Source: Streptomyces ficellus
GTDB lineage: Bacteria > Actinomycetota > Actinomycetes > Streptomycetales > Streptomycetaceae
Direction: 5' to 3'
Assembly (NCBI RefSeq): GCF_030406405.1
Contig: NZ_JAUEPL010000058.1
Coordinates: 1 to 38,556 of the forward strand
DNA length: 38,556 bases
The translations under genes were made by a program, and so were the position numbers. Shown here one piece after another: positions 16,710-24,319 of the stretch (position 1 is the stretch's first letter; the number at the start of each line of letters is the position of its first letter). The notes beneath the pieces are model-generated. The model was given only the letters and a program-made list of their open reading frames with translations, did no database searches and was not told where the DNA came from.

Positions 16710-18032
16710 TCAGGGCGTGCCGGGGAAGCGGAGGATCGGGAAGCTGCCCGTCGTCGTCGGGGCGTGCTCCGGCAGCCACAGGACCGCGATCGCGCCGCCC
16801 GTCCCCGGGGCGGTGCCCTTCGGGGCGGCGTTGCGGAAGGTCAGCCGGGCGCCCAGTACCCGCGCCTGGCCCGCCGCGATCGTCAGGCCCAGGCCGTGGC
16901 CGTGCCCGGCGCGGTCGGACGCGCCTGTACGGAACCGGCTCGGGCCCTCCCGCAGCAGCTCGTAGGGGAAGCCGGGCCCGTGGTCGCGGACGCGCAGCAC
17001 CCGCCCCTCGACCGTGACCTCGACCGGCGGCTTGCCGTGCTTGGCGGCGTTGGCCAGCAGGTTGCCCAGGATTCGTTCCAGGCGGCGTGGATCGGTATTG
17101 ACCCATGACTCGTGCACCACCCGGACCTCCACGTCCGGGTGCAGCGCCCGCACCCGCCGGCTGACGAACTCGCCCAGCGCGATCTCCTGGAGCTCGGCCC
17201 GCTCGGAGGCGCTGTCCAGCCGGGCCACCTCCAGCACGTCCTCGACCAGCGTGCGCATGGCCTGCGCCCGGTCCCGCACCAGCTCGGTGGGCCGTCCCGG
17301 CGGCAGCAGCTCGGCCGCCGTGAGCAGCCCGGTCACGGGCGTCCGCAGCTCGTGCGCGATGTCGGCGGTGACCCGCCGCTCCGCCTCGATCCGCTCGTGC
17401 AGCGCGTCCGTCAGGGCGTCCACCGCCCGCGCCAGCTCGTCCGTCTCATCGCGTACGACACCGCCGATGGCGTCCCGGACCCGTACGTCCGTGTTGCCCT
17501 CGGCGACCTTCCCCGCCGCCGTGGCGGCCTTGCGCAGCCGCCGCGACAGCTGGCCGCCGATCAGCACGCCGAGCGCGCAGCCACCGAAGACCACCGACAC
17601 CGAGCCCACGATCAGCGCCTCGTCCAGCGCCTTCATGATGGTCGTGCTCCGGTTCGCGAACGGCGTGTGCAGCGACAGCACGTCCCCGTTGCCCAGCGGC
17701 ACGGCGGCCCACACGTCCGGCGCGCCCTCCGTGTGCTCCTGGACGTACGTCCCGCGATGCTTGTTCCGCATCAGGTGGTCCAGCTGCGGCGGCAGCGCCG
17801 GGTCATTGAGCTTGGCGCCGAACTTGGGGTCGGTCCTCGGCTTCGACGACTCGTACATCCGCTGCGCGAACAGCAGCCGCTCCATCTGCACCTCGCGCGC
17901 GTTGTCGAGCATCGAGACGCGGGCGGCGTTGTGGACGACGAGGCTGAGCGCGACCGCCACCAGCGCGCCCACGGCGGCGATGGCGATCGAGATCTTCCAT
18001 CGGACGCCGGTGCGCAACGCGAACCGCTTCAT
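16710..18032 (-). CDS. cseC: Sensor histidine kinase CseC
   Basis: The membrane sensor of the SigE envelope-stress system: in Streptomyces coelicolor CseC senses cell-wall damage and phosphorylates CseB, which turns on sigE. The 440-residue product has two membrane segments (about residues 13-33 and 138-161) bracketing a roughly 100-residue external sensor domain, a HAMP linker, the H-box AERRVTADIAHELRTPVTGL with the phospho-acceptor His at 227, and the ATPase motifs NLLANAAKHG (N-box), RDHGPGFP (G1) and GHGHGLGLTIA (G2). The last 20 or so residues are a Pro/Thr-rich tail. It is the last gene of the sigE-cseA-cseB-cseC operon, 52 bases after cseB. Confidence 0.95.
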   Translation of the reverse strand: MKRFALRTGVRWKISIAIAAVGALVAVALSLVVHNAARVSMLDNAREVQMERLLFAQRMYESSKPRTDPKFGAKLNDPALPPQLDHLMRNKHRGTYVQEHTEGAPDVWAAVPLGNGDVLSLHTPFANRSTTIMKALDEALIVGSVSVVFGGCALGVLIGGQLSRRLRKAATAAGKVAEGNTDVRVRDAIGGVVRDETDELARAVDALTDALHERIEAERRVTADIAHELRTPVTGLLTAAELLPPGRPTELVRDRAQAMRTLVEDVLEVARLDSASERAELQEIALGEFVSRRVRALHPDVEVRVVHESWVNTDPRRLERILGNLLANAAKHGKPPVEVTVEGRVLRVRDHGPGFPYELLREGPSRFRTGASDRAGHGHGLGLTIAAGQARVLGARLTFRNAAPKGTAPGTGGAIAVLWLPEHAPTTTGSFPILRFPGTP

Positions 18033-18084
18033 GCGGCGGGATCCTGTCTCACGGGCCGCTTCACGCCTTCAGTCACGCCCTCAG

Positions 18085-18792
18085 TCACGCCTTCAGCTTG
18101 TAGCCGAAGCCACGGACCGTCTCGATCCGGTCCTGGCCGATCTTGGCGCGCAGCCGCTGCACATGGACGTCGACCACCCGGGTGTCGCCGCCCCAGCCGT
18201 AGTCCCAGACCCGCTCCAGCAGCTTGTCGCGCGACAGCACGGTGCCCGGCGCCGAGGAGAACTCCAGCAGCAGCCGCATCTCCGTGGGCGTCAGCCCCAC
18301 CGGAGCGCCGCCCTTGCGCACCTCCATGCCGTCGGTGTCCACCTCCAGGTCACCGAAGACCAGCACGCCGCCCTGCTCCTGCCCCGCCCGGTCGGCGTCG
18401 CCGCCACCCGCGGTGCCGCCCGCGTGGCCGAAACGGCGCAGCACGGCGCGGATCCGGGCGACCAGCACCGCGCCGTCGAACGGCTTGGTGACGTAGTCGT
18501 CGGCACCGGCCTCCAGGCCCAGCACCACGTCGATCGAGTCGGCGCGGGCCGACAGCATGATCACCGGCACGGTCGACTCGTCGCGGATGCGCCGGCACAG
18601 GCTCACGCCGTCCATGCCGGGCAGCATCACGTCCAGCAGCGCGATGTCCGGCTGCCGCTCCCGGAAGGACTCCAGCCCGGACAGCCCGTCCGGCATCGCG
18701 GTCACCGCGAAGCCGTCGCGCTCCAGGGCCAGCTGCGTCGCCTCACGGATGACGTCGTCGTCCTCGACGAACAGGACATGGGTCTCGGCCAT
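18085..18792 (-). CDS. cseB: Response regulator CseB, OmpR/PhoB type
   Basis: A 235-residue transcription factor that is phosphorylated by CseC and activates the sigE promoter. The receiver domain has the acidic pocket EDDD (residues 10-13), the phospho-acceptor Asp54 in LLDVMLPGMDG, and the conserved Lys103 in VTKPFD. The C-terminal winged helix contains LTPTEMRLLLEFSSAPG, LLERVWDYGWGGDTRVVDVH and the ending VQRLRAKIGQDRIETVRGFGYKL. A Gly/Asp-rich linker (GHAGGTAGGGDADRAGQEQ) joins the domains. It lies 49 bases after cseA on the same strand. Confidence 0.96.
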   Translation of the reverse strand: MAETHVLFVEDDDVIREATQLALERDGFAVTAMPDGLSGLESFRERQPDIALLDVMLPGMDGVSLCRRIRDESTVPVIMLSARADSIDVVLGLEAGADDYVTKPFDGAVLVARIRAVLRRFGHAGGTAGGGDADRAGQEQGGVLVFGDLEVDTDGMEVRKGGAPVGLTPTEMRLLLEFSSAPGTVLSRDKLLERVWDYGWGGDTRVVDVHVQRLRAKIGQDRIETVRGFGYKLKA

Positions 18793-18841
18793 CCCGCGCT
18801 CTCTCGGTCTCGAAGTTCTTCACGTTCTTCGCAGTGCTGGA

Positions 18842-19528
18842 TCAGTTCTCGCCCGGCGCCGACGGCGCGGGCTCGGCGGGGCCGTCGATGCCCCCGTCGC
18901 CGACCGCCTTGCTGTAGTCGTTGTGCACCCGGTCGTGCTCGGTGAACTTGGTTCCGGCCCACCGGTAGGTGATCACATCCTCCCCGGAGGGGTACGCCAC
19001 CGGGTCACCCTTGTCGTACACCTGCTTGGTGACGACCAGGTCCCCCCGGTCGATGGCCGAGTACACGGCCGGTTCCTCCACCGAGAAGACATTCTCGTAC
19101 GTCTTGTCCTGGGCCCGGTACACATATGTCCCGACGCCCACGGCGTCACCGCACGTCAGCACGTTCACCACGACGTCCGGTGACCCGGAGTCGGTGAGGT
19201 TCCCGTACGAGGTGTCCACCGGGTAGGCGTTCTCGGCGCACGGCTTGAGGTCGTCCTTGACCTGGTCGCTGACCTTCGGGTCGCTCATGATCAGGTGGAC
19301 CGCGTCGACCTTCTTGATCGGCGACGACGAGGACGACGTGGGGCTGGGCGCGGTCGACGGGCTGCCCTGGTCGGTCCTGGCCGCGCCCTCGTCGCGCGTC
19401 CCCGTGCCGCCGGTGGAGCACCCGACCGTGAGCAGGCCGACGGCGGCGGCCACGGCCATCGCCGTGGTGCCCGCCGCCCGGATCCTGCCGCTGCCGCTCC
19501 CGATGTCTCTGGCGCTCAGGCCGCGCAC
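18842..19528 (-). CDS. cseA: Lipoprotein CseA, negative modulator of the SigE system
   Basis: A 228-residue exported lipoprotein: a basic N-terminus, a hydrophobic stretch (about 20-36) and the lipobox LTVGC with the modified Cys at residue 37. After it comes a Ser/Thr/Pro-rich spacer, then a soluble domain (VDAVHLIMSDPKVSDQVKDD, YRAQDKTYENVFSVEEPAVY, VTKQVYDKGDPVAY). In S. coelicolor CseA lowers sigE expression, probably by acting on CseC outside the membrane. The GTG start at 19528 overlaps the last 13 bases of sigE, indicating translational coupling. The assignment rests on operon position, the lipobox and recalled similarity. Confidence 0.92.
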   Translation of the reverse strand: MRGLSARDIGSGSGRIRAAGTTAMAVAAAVGLLTVGCSTGGTGTRDEGAARTDQGSPSTAPSPTSSSSSPIKKVDAVHLIMSDPKVSDQVKDDLKPCAENAYPVDTSYGNLTDSGSPDVVVNVLTCGDAVGVGTYVYRAQDKTYENVFSVEEPAVYSAIDRGDLVVTKQVYDKGDPVAYPSGEDVITYRWAGTKFTEHDRVHNDYSKAVGDGGIDGPAEPAPSAPGEN

Positions 19529-20100
19529 CGCTCCCGCCCCCGTTCATGACGACGTCCGACCGTACGATTCGTACGCTCCGTCCGCTCCCGGGCACCGGCG
19601 TCCGTCTCGACGGCCCGGCTCTCCAGCTCCTGGCGGAGGCGGGCGAGCGCCCGGTGAAGCGTGGACTTCACCGTACCGGTCGACATGCCGAGCGCGGCGG
19701 CCGTCTCCTCGGTGCTCATCTGCTCCCAGTGCCGCAGCACGACGACGCTGCGCTGCTTGGGCGCCAGCACCCTCAGGACGTCCATCAGCAGGGCCCGGTC
19801 GGCGTGCTGCTCGGTGGCGTCGTCGACGGACGCGTCGGGGAGCTGCTCGGTGGGCACCTCCTCCAGCTTGCGGGCGCGCCACCACTCCGTACGCGTATTG
19901 ATCATCACCCGGCGGAGGTAGGCGTCGGCCAGCGTCTTGTCCGCTATGCCGTCCCAGCGGCCGTACGTCCGGGCCAGCGCCGTCTGGAGCAGGTCCTGCG
20001 CGTCGACGGGGTCGGGAACCAGACGCCGGGCGCTGCGCAGCAGGGCGTCCTGCCGAGTGCGTACGTACTCCTCGAATTCGAGCACCTCGCCGTGCGACAT
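19516..20100 (-). CDS. sigE: ECF RNA polymerase sigma factor SigE
   Basis: A 194-residue extracytoplasmic-function sigma factor that directs transcription of cell-envelope maintenance genes. Region 2 is seen in FEEYVRTRQDALLRSARRLV, DAQDLLQTALARTYGRWDGI and AYLRRVMINTRTEWWRARK. Region 4 is KQRSVVVLRHWEQMSTEE followed by the helix-turn-helix TAAALGMSTGTVKSTLHRAL. The sequence matches my recollection of S. coelicolor SigE nearly throughout, apart from a longer Arg/Glu/Thr-rich C-terminal tail (about residues 165-194). There is no anti-sigma gene; control is by CseB/CseC. ATG 20100 follows GGAGG (complement at 20110-20114) by 9 nt. Confidence 0.97.
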   Translation of the reverse strand: MSHGEVLEFEEYVRTRQDALLRSARRLVPDPVDAQDLLQTALARTYGRWDGIADKTLADAYLRRVMINTRTEWWRARKLEEVPTEQLPDASVDDATEQHADRALLMDVLRVLAPKQRSVVVLRHWEQMSTEETAAALGMSTGTVKSTLHRALARLRQELESRAVETDAGARERTERTNRTVGRRHERGRERCAA

Positions 20101-20223
20101 CCCGAACCGCCTCCGATCCCCGTGAAACCCCGTGTGCTGCTTACGTCGGCAGACGCTACGGAGCGGTTGTCACGGGGTTGTCCGCACAGACCGTCGACGG
20201 ACGCACGGCTGTCCATCGGTTGT

Positions 20224-20242
20224 GTAACAGCGATGGTGTTAC
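20224..20242. promoter_or_regulatory. GTAACA-N7-TGTTAC dyad upstream of sigE
   Basis: A perfect 6-bp inverted repeat with a 7-nt centre, 124-142 bases upstream of the sigE start codon. It is a candidate binding site for a dimeric regulator such as CseB; this is position-based inference. Confidence 0.4.
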
Positions 20243-20254
20243 GAAGACGCACAG

Positions 20255-20308
20255 GAAGCCGAAGCGGAAGCCGAAGCGGAAGCCGAAGCCGAAGCCGAAG
20301 CCGAAGAC
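20255..20308. repeat. Hexanucleotide tandem repeat (GAAGCC)9
   Basis: Nine uninterrupted hexamers: GAAGCC alternating with GAAGCG in the first four, then four identical GAAGCC, then GAAGAC. It lies between the sigE upstream region and the mutY stop, outside both genes. Pure short repeats of this kind can change length by slippage. Confidence 0.95.
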
Positions 20309-20350
20309 GAGGACGGCGCCGGAGCCGGGGAGGACGTGCGGGCGGCGGGC

Positions 20351-21256
20351 TCAGCCCTCCGGCAGGCGGTACCGACCGCCCTCCAGGGGCTCGACCAGCC
20401 CGTCCGCGACCAGCCCGTCCAGCGCCCGCGCCCGCTGCACCGGTTCGTGCCACACCGCGTCCAGCGCGGCCTGCTCCACCGGAGCAGTCGCCTCTCGCAG
20501 GACCGCGAGCAGCCGCCCGCGCACCTGGCGGTCCGTGCCCGCGTACGTCTGGCCGCGTCTGGCCGGGCCGTCGTGCGCGGGCTTCCCGGCCAGCCGCCAG
20601 GCGCACCGCCGGGCGATCGGGCACCGGGAGCAGTCCTCATTGCGGGCGGTGCACACCAGCGCGCCCAGCTCCATGGAGGCCGCCGCCCAGCGGGCCGCGG
20701 TCGGCTCGTCGTCCGGGAGGAGCGCCCGGGCCAGCTTCCGCTCGGCGGCGGTGGTGGCGTTCGGCGGGTACTGCACGCCCGTCACGGACCGGGCGAAGAC
20801 GCGCCGGACGTTCGTGTCCAGCACGGCATGGCGCTGCCCGTACGCGAACGACGCCACCGCCGCGGCCGTGTACTCACCGATGCCGGGCAGGGCCAGCAGC
20901 TGGGCGTGGTCGCTGGGTACGTCACCGCCGTGCCGTTCCGTTATCGCGACCGCCGCCCCGTGGAGCCGCAGCGCGCGGCGCGGGTAACCCAGCCTGCCCC
21001 AGGCGCGGACCGCCTCACCGGGGGCCTCTGCGGCCAGGTCGGCGGGGCGGGGCCAGCGGGCCAGCCACTGTTCGTACACCGGCAGGACCCGGCTGACCGG
21101 GGTCTGCTGGAGCATGAACTCACTGACCATCACGCCCCAGGCACCCGCGTCGGGGCGGCGCCAGGGCAAGTCGCGGGCGTTCTGTTCGAACCAGGCCAGC
21201 ACGGGCCCGTGGAGTTCGGCGGGGCCGGCTTCGGGGGTGGAGGGGGTCGCAGTCAT
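20351..21256 (-). CDS. mutY: A/G-specific adenine DNA glycosylase
   Basis: Removes adenine mispaired with 8-oxoguanine. The 301-residue protein has the catalytic Glu46 in VSEFMLQQTPV, the helix-hairpin-helix LLALPGIGEYTAAAV (residues 120-134), the catalytic Asp147 in VLDTNVRRVF, and a complete [4Fe-4S] motif C-x6-C-x2-C-x5-C at residues 202, 209, 212 and 218. The C-terminus after residue 235 does not look like the NUDIX-type 8-oxoG recognition domain of E. coli MutY. It reads instead as a short winged-helix-like segment (VRGRLLAVLREATAPVEQAALDAVW). ATG 21256 is used; longer readings extend into the preceding gene's tail. It follows the PAP2 gene by 25 bases and is likely co-transcribed. Confidence 0.95.
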   Translation of the reverse strand: MTATPSTPEAGPAELHGPVLAWFEQNARDLPWRRPDAGAWGVMVSEFMLQQTPVSRVLPVYEQWLARWPRPADLAAEAPGEAVRAWGRLGYPRRALRLHGAAVAITERHGGDVPSDHAQLLALPGIGEYTAAAVASFAYGQRHAVLDTNVRRVFARSVTGVQYPPNATTAAERKLARALLPDDEPTAARWAAASMELGALVCTARNEDCSRCPIARRCAWRLAGKPAHDGPARRGQTYAGTDRQVRGRLLAVLREATAPVEQAALDAVWHEPVQRARALDGLVADGLVEPLEGGRYRLPEG

Positions 21257-21281
21257 GGCACCCCCGATCCTGGCACGTTCC

Positions 21282-21950
21282 TCAGCCGCGGCGGTGCATC
21301 GGCTCCCGGCGCCGCGGGGGCGCGGTGTGGTCCGGTACGGCGGGAGCGGGCGCGGCGGGACCGGGCCCCGCCAGCCAGGCCGGGGCCGGCGACCCACTCG
21401 CGCGCATCGCGTCGGTCAGCGCCCGGGTCGGTCCGGTCAGCAGCTTGATGAACAGCACCGCGGCCAGCGCGCCCAGCACCAGGCCGGCCGCCACGTCGTG
21501 CGGGTAGTGCACCCCCACGAAGACCCGCGAGAAGGCCATCAGCAGCGCCATCGGCACCGTCAGCCAGACGATCCGGCGCCAGGCCAGGGCCAGGGCGACG
21601 GCCGCCGCGCCGGCGATGGCGGAGTGGTTGCTCGGGAAGGACCAGTCGCCGTGCGGCGGGCACGCCACCAGCGAGGCGGCGGCACCGGCGACCGCGCGGC
21701 ACGGGCGTTCCTCGTCCACCAGCGACTTCAGCAACTCGCTGACCACGTAACCGAAGGCGGTGCCGAGCGGCGCGAGGACGGCGAGCGCCATGGCACGGGA
21801 GCCGGCCGGGCGCGCGCGCCACCAGCCGACGAGGAACAGCACGCCGAACAGCAGCAGCCCGGCTTCCGTCCACACTTCGGCGAGCAGCTGTACCCAGCTC
21901 GGGGTGTCGTGGGCGAAGTCGGTGATGTCGCGATAGAGGTCCTGGCTCAT
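21282..21950 (-). CDS. PAP2-family membrane phosphatase
   Basis: A 222-residue integral membrane protein of the phosphatidic acid phosphatase 2 family, which includes undecaprenyl-pyrophosphate phosphatases and other lipid phosphatases. The three catalytic motifs are present: KSLVDEERP (K75-x6-RP), FPSNHS (PSNH 106-109, with the catalytic His109) and SRVFVGVHYPHD (SR141-142, His148, Asp152). About five membrane segments are visible. The C-terminal 40 residues are a Pro/Ala-rich tail. The substrate cannot be told from sequence; recycling of the cell-wall lipid carrier would fit the envelope-related neighbours. The ATG at 21950 is preceded by TACCGT (complement at 21959-21964) 8 nt away, so the transcript may be leaderless. 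Confidence 0.9.
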   Translation of the reverse strand: MSQDLYRDITDFAHDTPSWVQLLAEVWTEAGLLLFGVLFLVGWWRARPAGSRAMALAVLAPLGTAFGYVVSELLKSLVDEERPCRAVAGAAASLVACPPHGDWSFPSNHSAIAGAAAVALALAWRRIVWLTVPMALLMAFSRVFVGVHYPHDVAAGLVLGALAAVLFIKLLTGPTRALTDAMRASGSPAPAWLAGPGPAAPAPAVPDHTAPPRRREPMHRRG

Positions 21951-22030
21951 GGTGACGGACGGTACCTGGCGCCCGGAAGCGGTCGTGCGGCGCCATCGGC
22001 AAAGAGCCGCTCCTGACGGAGGAGAGGAGG

Positions 22031-22063
22031 GCGGATCAGCGGTGTTCGAATGTGATCATCCGC
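22031..22063. promoter_or_regulatory. Inverted repeat in the divergent PAP2/membrane-protein promoter region
   Basis: GCGGAT and ATCCGC flank 21 nt, and inside them GATCA and TGATC also form inverted pairs, with TTCGAA in the centre. It sits between the two divergent starts. Function unknown. Confidence 0.3.
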
Positions 22064-22127
22064 AAAACTTGGTGCACGGGCGGCGGGTGGGGCGGGAGTT
22101 GGCGTCGATCTCTCGTACAGTTTGGGC

Positions 22128-22988
22128 GTGGGATCTCTGCGCAATCCGGTCGGGCCGCTTCCCTCCTCCATCTACTGGCGACGGAGGGCAGTCGCGGCGA
22201 GCCTGGTCGTGCTGCTCGCGCTGCTGATCGTATGGATCGTCAGTCCCGGTGACGACGACGGGAAGAAGGGCGGCGGAAGCTCCAACGGGTCCAGTCCCGC
22301 GCCGTCCATCACCCCAGGACCCTCGCAGTCGGGACCGGCGATCAGTGAACAGCCGGGCGGGCGCGACGAGTCGGGGTCGGGCGAGGACTCCGGCAAGAAC
22401 GGAGACACGTCCTCACAGGGCGGCTCGGGTGGCTCCGGCGGCGACGGAAGCGGCACGGACGCGGGCACCGGTTCGGGCTCCGGCGCGGGATCGGGCGCCG
22501 ATACCGGCAGCGGCGGCTCGGGCACCGGCGCGGATACGGGCTCCGGCGGCGGGAGTTCCGGTCAGCAGGTCCCGGCCAACTCCCCGCTCCCCAACTGCGC
22601 GCCCGGCTCACTGAAGTTGACGCTGCGCAGCGAGAAGGTCCGTTACGCGCCGGGAGACAAGCCCCGTCTCCAGCTGATCGCCCACAACACCTCCGCCACC
22701 ACCTGCAAGGCCGACCTCGGGCCGAAGACCGCCGTGCTGACCATCAAGGACGACGAGGCCGATCAGATCTGGTCGTCCAAGGACTGCCCGCGCGGCTCCG
22801 GAACCCTCCTGCTGCGCATCCCGGCGGGCGGGTCCGTCACGCACACCATCGAGTGGGACCGCCGGCAGAGCGCACCGCGCTGCGCGACACCGCCCGCGGC
22901 GACCGCCGGTCCTGGCACGTACCTGGTCGAGGCGACCGTGCCGGGCGCCAAGGTGATGCCGGCGTCGTTCACGCTCACCAAGGACTGA
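22128..22988 (+). CDS. Membrane-anchored extracytoplasmic protein with Gly/Ser linker
   Basis: A 286-residue protein of unknown function. It has a short cytoplasmic N-terminus ending in RRR, one membrane segment (about residues 21-39, AVAASLVVLLALLIVWIVS), a long Gly/Ser/Asp/Thr-rich disordered linker (about 40-155), and a C-terminal beta-rich domain (about 160-286) with four cysteines that could form two disulfides (NCAPGSLKL, TTCKADLG, KDCPRGS, PRCATPP). The domain resembles Ig-like/DUF4232-type modules of secreted actinobacterial proteins (LRSEKVRYAPGDKPRLQLIAHNTS). The GTG at 22128 is chosen because TACAGT (22116-22121) is 6 nt upstream; TTG 22122 would overlap that promoter. Its stop is 15 bases from the convergent disA stop. 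Confidence 0.78.
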   Translation: MGSLRNPVGPLPSSIYWRRRAVAASLVVLLALLIVWIVSPGDDDGKKGGGSSNGSSPAPSITPGPSQSGPAISEQPGGRDESGSGEDSGKNGDTSSQGGSGGSGGDGSGTDAGTGSGSGAGSGADTGSGGSGTGADTGSGGGSSGQQVPANSPLPNCAPGSLKLTLRSEKVRYAPGDKPRLQLIAHNTSATTCKADLGPKTAVLTIKDDEADQIWSSKDCPRGSGTLLLRIPAGGSVTHTIEWDRRQSAPRCATPPAATAGPGTYLVEATVPGAKVMPASFTLTKD

Positions 22989-23003
22989 CCTGGACAGGCG
23001 GCT

Positions 23004-24128
23004 CTAGACGTACCGCTCCAGGATCGACGACTCGGCGAGCCGCGACAGCCCCTCCCGTACGCTGCGGGCGCGCGCCTCGCCGACACCGTCGACGGTCTGG
23101 AGGTCGTCCACGCTCGCGGCCAGCAGCTTCTGCAGGCCCCCGAAGTGCTCCACGAGCCGCTCGATGATGGCACCGGGCAGCCGCGGCACCTTGGCCAGCA
23201 GCCGGTAACCGCGCGGCGAGACCGCCGAGTCCAGCGCCTCCGGGGAGCCGGTGTAGCCGAGGGCACGGGCCACGATCGGCAGCTCCAGCAGCTCGGCGTG
23301 GCTGAGCGCGTCCAGCTCGGTGAGCGCCTCGGCGACCGTACGGGACCGCTTGGCGGTCGGCTGCGGTACGTAGTCCCGGACCACGAGCTCGCGCTCGGGC
23401 TCGACGCCGGCGATCAGCTCGTCCAGCTGGAGGGCGAGGAGGCGGCCGTCGGTGCCGAGCTCCACCACGTACTCGGCGATCTCGGTCGCGATGCGGCGGA
23501 CCATCTCCAGACGCTGGGCGACGGCCGTGACGTCCCGGACGGTCACCAGGTCCTCGATCTCCAGCGCGGAGAGCGTGCCGGCGACCTCATCCAGCCGCAG
23601 CTTGTACCGCTCCAGGGTCGCCAGGGCCTGGTTGGCGCGCGACAGGATGGCCGCCGACTCCTCCAGGACACGGCGCTCACCGTCCACGTACAGGGCGATG
23701 AGCCGCATCGACTGCGATACGGAGACGACGGGGAAGCCGCACTGCTTGGACACGCGGTCGGCGGTGCGGTGCCGGGTGCCGGTCTCCTCTGTCGGGATCG
23801 ACGCGTCCGGGACGAGCTGGACGCCGGCCCGGAGGATCTTGGTGATGTCCTTGTCGAGGATGAGCGCGCCGTCGAGCTTGCACAGCTCGCGCAGCCGGGT
23901 CGCGGTGAACTCCACGTCCAGCACGAACCCGCCGGTGCACATCGACTCGACGGTCTTGTCCATGCCGAGGACGATCAGACCCCCGGTGTTGCCGCGGAGG
24001 ATGCGCTCCAGGCCGTCGCGCAGCGACGTACCCGGGGCGACCGCGCTCAGGGAAGCGCGCATCAGTGCTTCATTGCCGGAGCCTCCGCCGGACTTTCCGG
24101 GTGCTGCTGCCCGGTCGTTGGCTGCCAC
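23004..24128 (-). CDS. disA: DNA integrity scanning protein, diadenylate cyclase DisA
   Basis: Makes c-di-AMP from two ATP and links it to DNA integrity; the activity stops when the protein meets branched DNA. The 374-residue protein has the DAC catalytic domain with the signature DGA (residues 86-88, LDGALILDKD) and RHR (119-121, GTRHRTADR), a helical linker, and a C-terminal tandem helix-hairpin-helix domain (VPRLPGAIIERLVEHFG, LQTVDGVGEARARSVREG). A Gly/Ser-rich N-terminal extension of about 20 residues precedes the core. The GTG start at 24128 has GGAGGAG 4 nt upstream, and TAGACT (complement at 24170-24175) is a likely -10. radA lies upstream on the same strand; the 191-base gap suggests disA has its own promoter. 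Confidence 0.97.
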   Translation of the reverse strand: MAANDRAAAPGKSGGGSGNEALMRASLSAVAPGTSLRDGLERILRGNTGGLIVLGMDKTVESMCTGGFVLDVEFTATRLRELCKLDGALILDKDITKILRAGVQLVPDASIPTEETGTRHRTADRVSKQCGFPVVSVSQSMRLIALYVDGERRVLEESAAILSRANQALATLERYKLRLDEVAGTLSALEIEDLVTVRDVTAVAQRLEMVRRIATEIAEYVVELGTDGRLLALQLDELIAGVEPERELVVRDYVPQPTAKRSRTVAEALTELDALSHAELLELPIVARALGYTGSPEALDSAVSPRGYRLLAKVPRLPGAIIERLVEHFGGLQKLLAASVDDLQTVDGVGEARARSVREGLSRLAESSILERYV

Positions 24129-24214
24129 TGCACTCCTCCGGCTCGTACGGATGGGCGAGACCTGGGCAAAGTCTAGCGACCCCGGCCGTGACGGTTCGGC
24201 CTCCCGCCGCGCGG

Positions 24215-24284
24215 ACCACCGGCAGGAGCGGGGGACGGGGGCGGAGGTACCACCGGCAGGAAGGGGGGGACGGGGGCGGAAGGT
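24215..24284. repeat. Two tandem ~35-bp direct repeats between radA and disA
   Basis: Two units beginning ACCACCGGCAGGA and ending GGGGACGGGGGCGG plus AGGT or AAGGT lie head to tail at 24215-24248 (34 bp) and 24249-24284 (36 bp). They differ by only a few bases, suggesting a recent duplication in the radA-disA spacer. Confidence 0.9.
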
Positions 24285-24319
24285 GGGGTGGTGCTCGGGC
24301 AGCCTCAGCCGGGCAGGGG

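Noticed and set aside
20255..20308. The GAAGCC repeat as part of a coding sequence for a Glu/Ala or Lys/Pro-rich protein
   Set aside because: Readings through it are shadows extending into mutY or sigE in the wrong strand or frame, and none has a plausible start or family content.
22031..22063. A tRNA gene around the GTTCGAAT sequence
   Set aside because: The GTTCGAA string resembles a T-loop, but no acceptor stem, D-arm or anticodon arm of the right spacing can be drawn.
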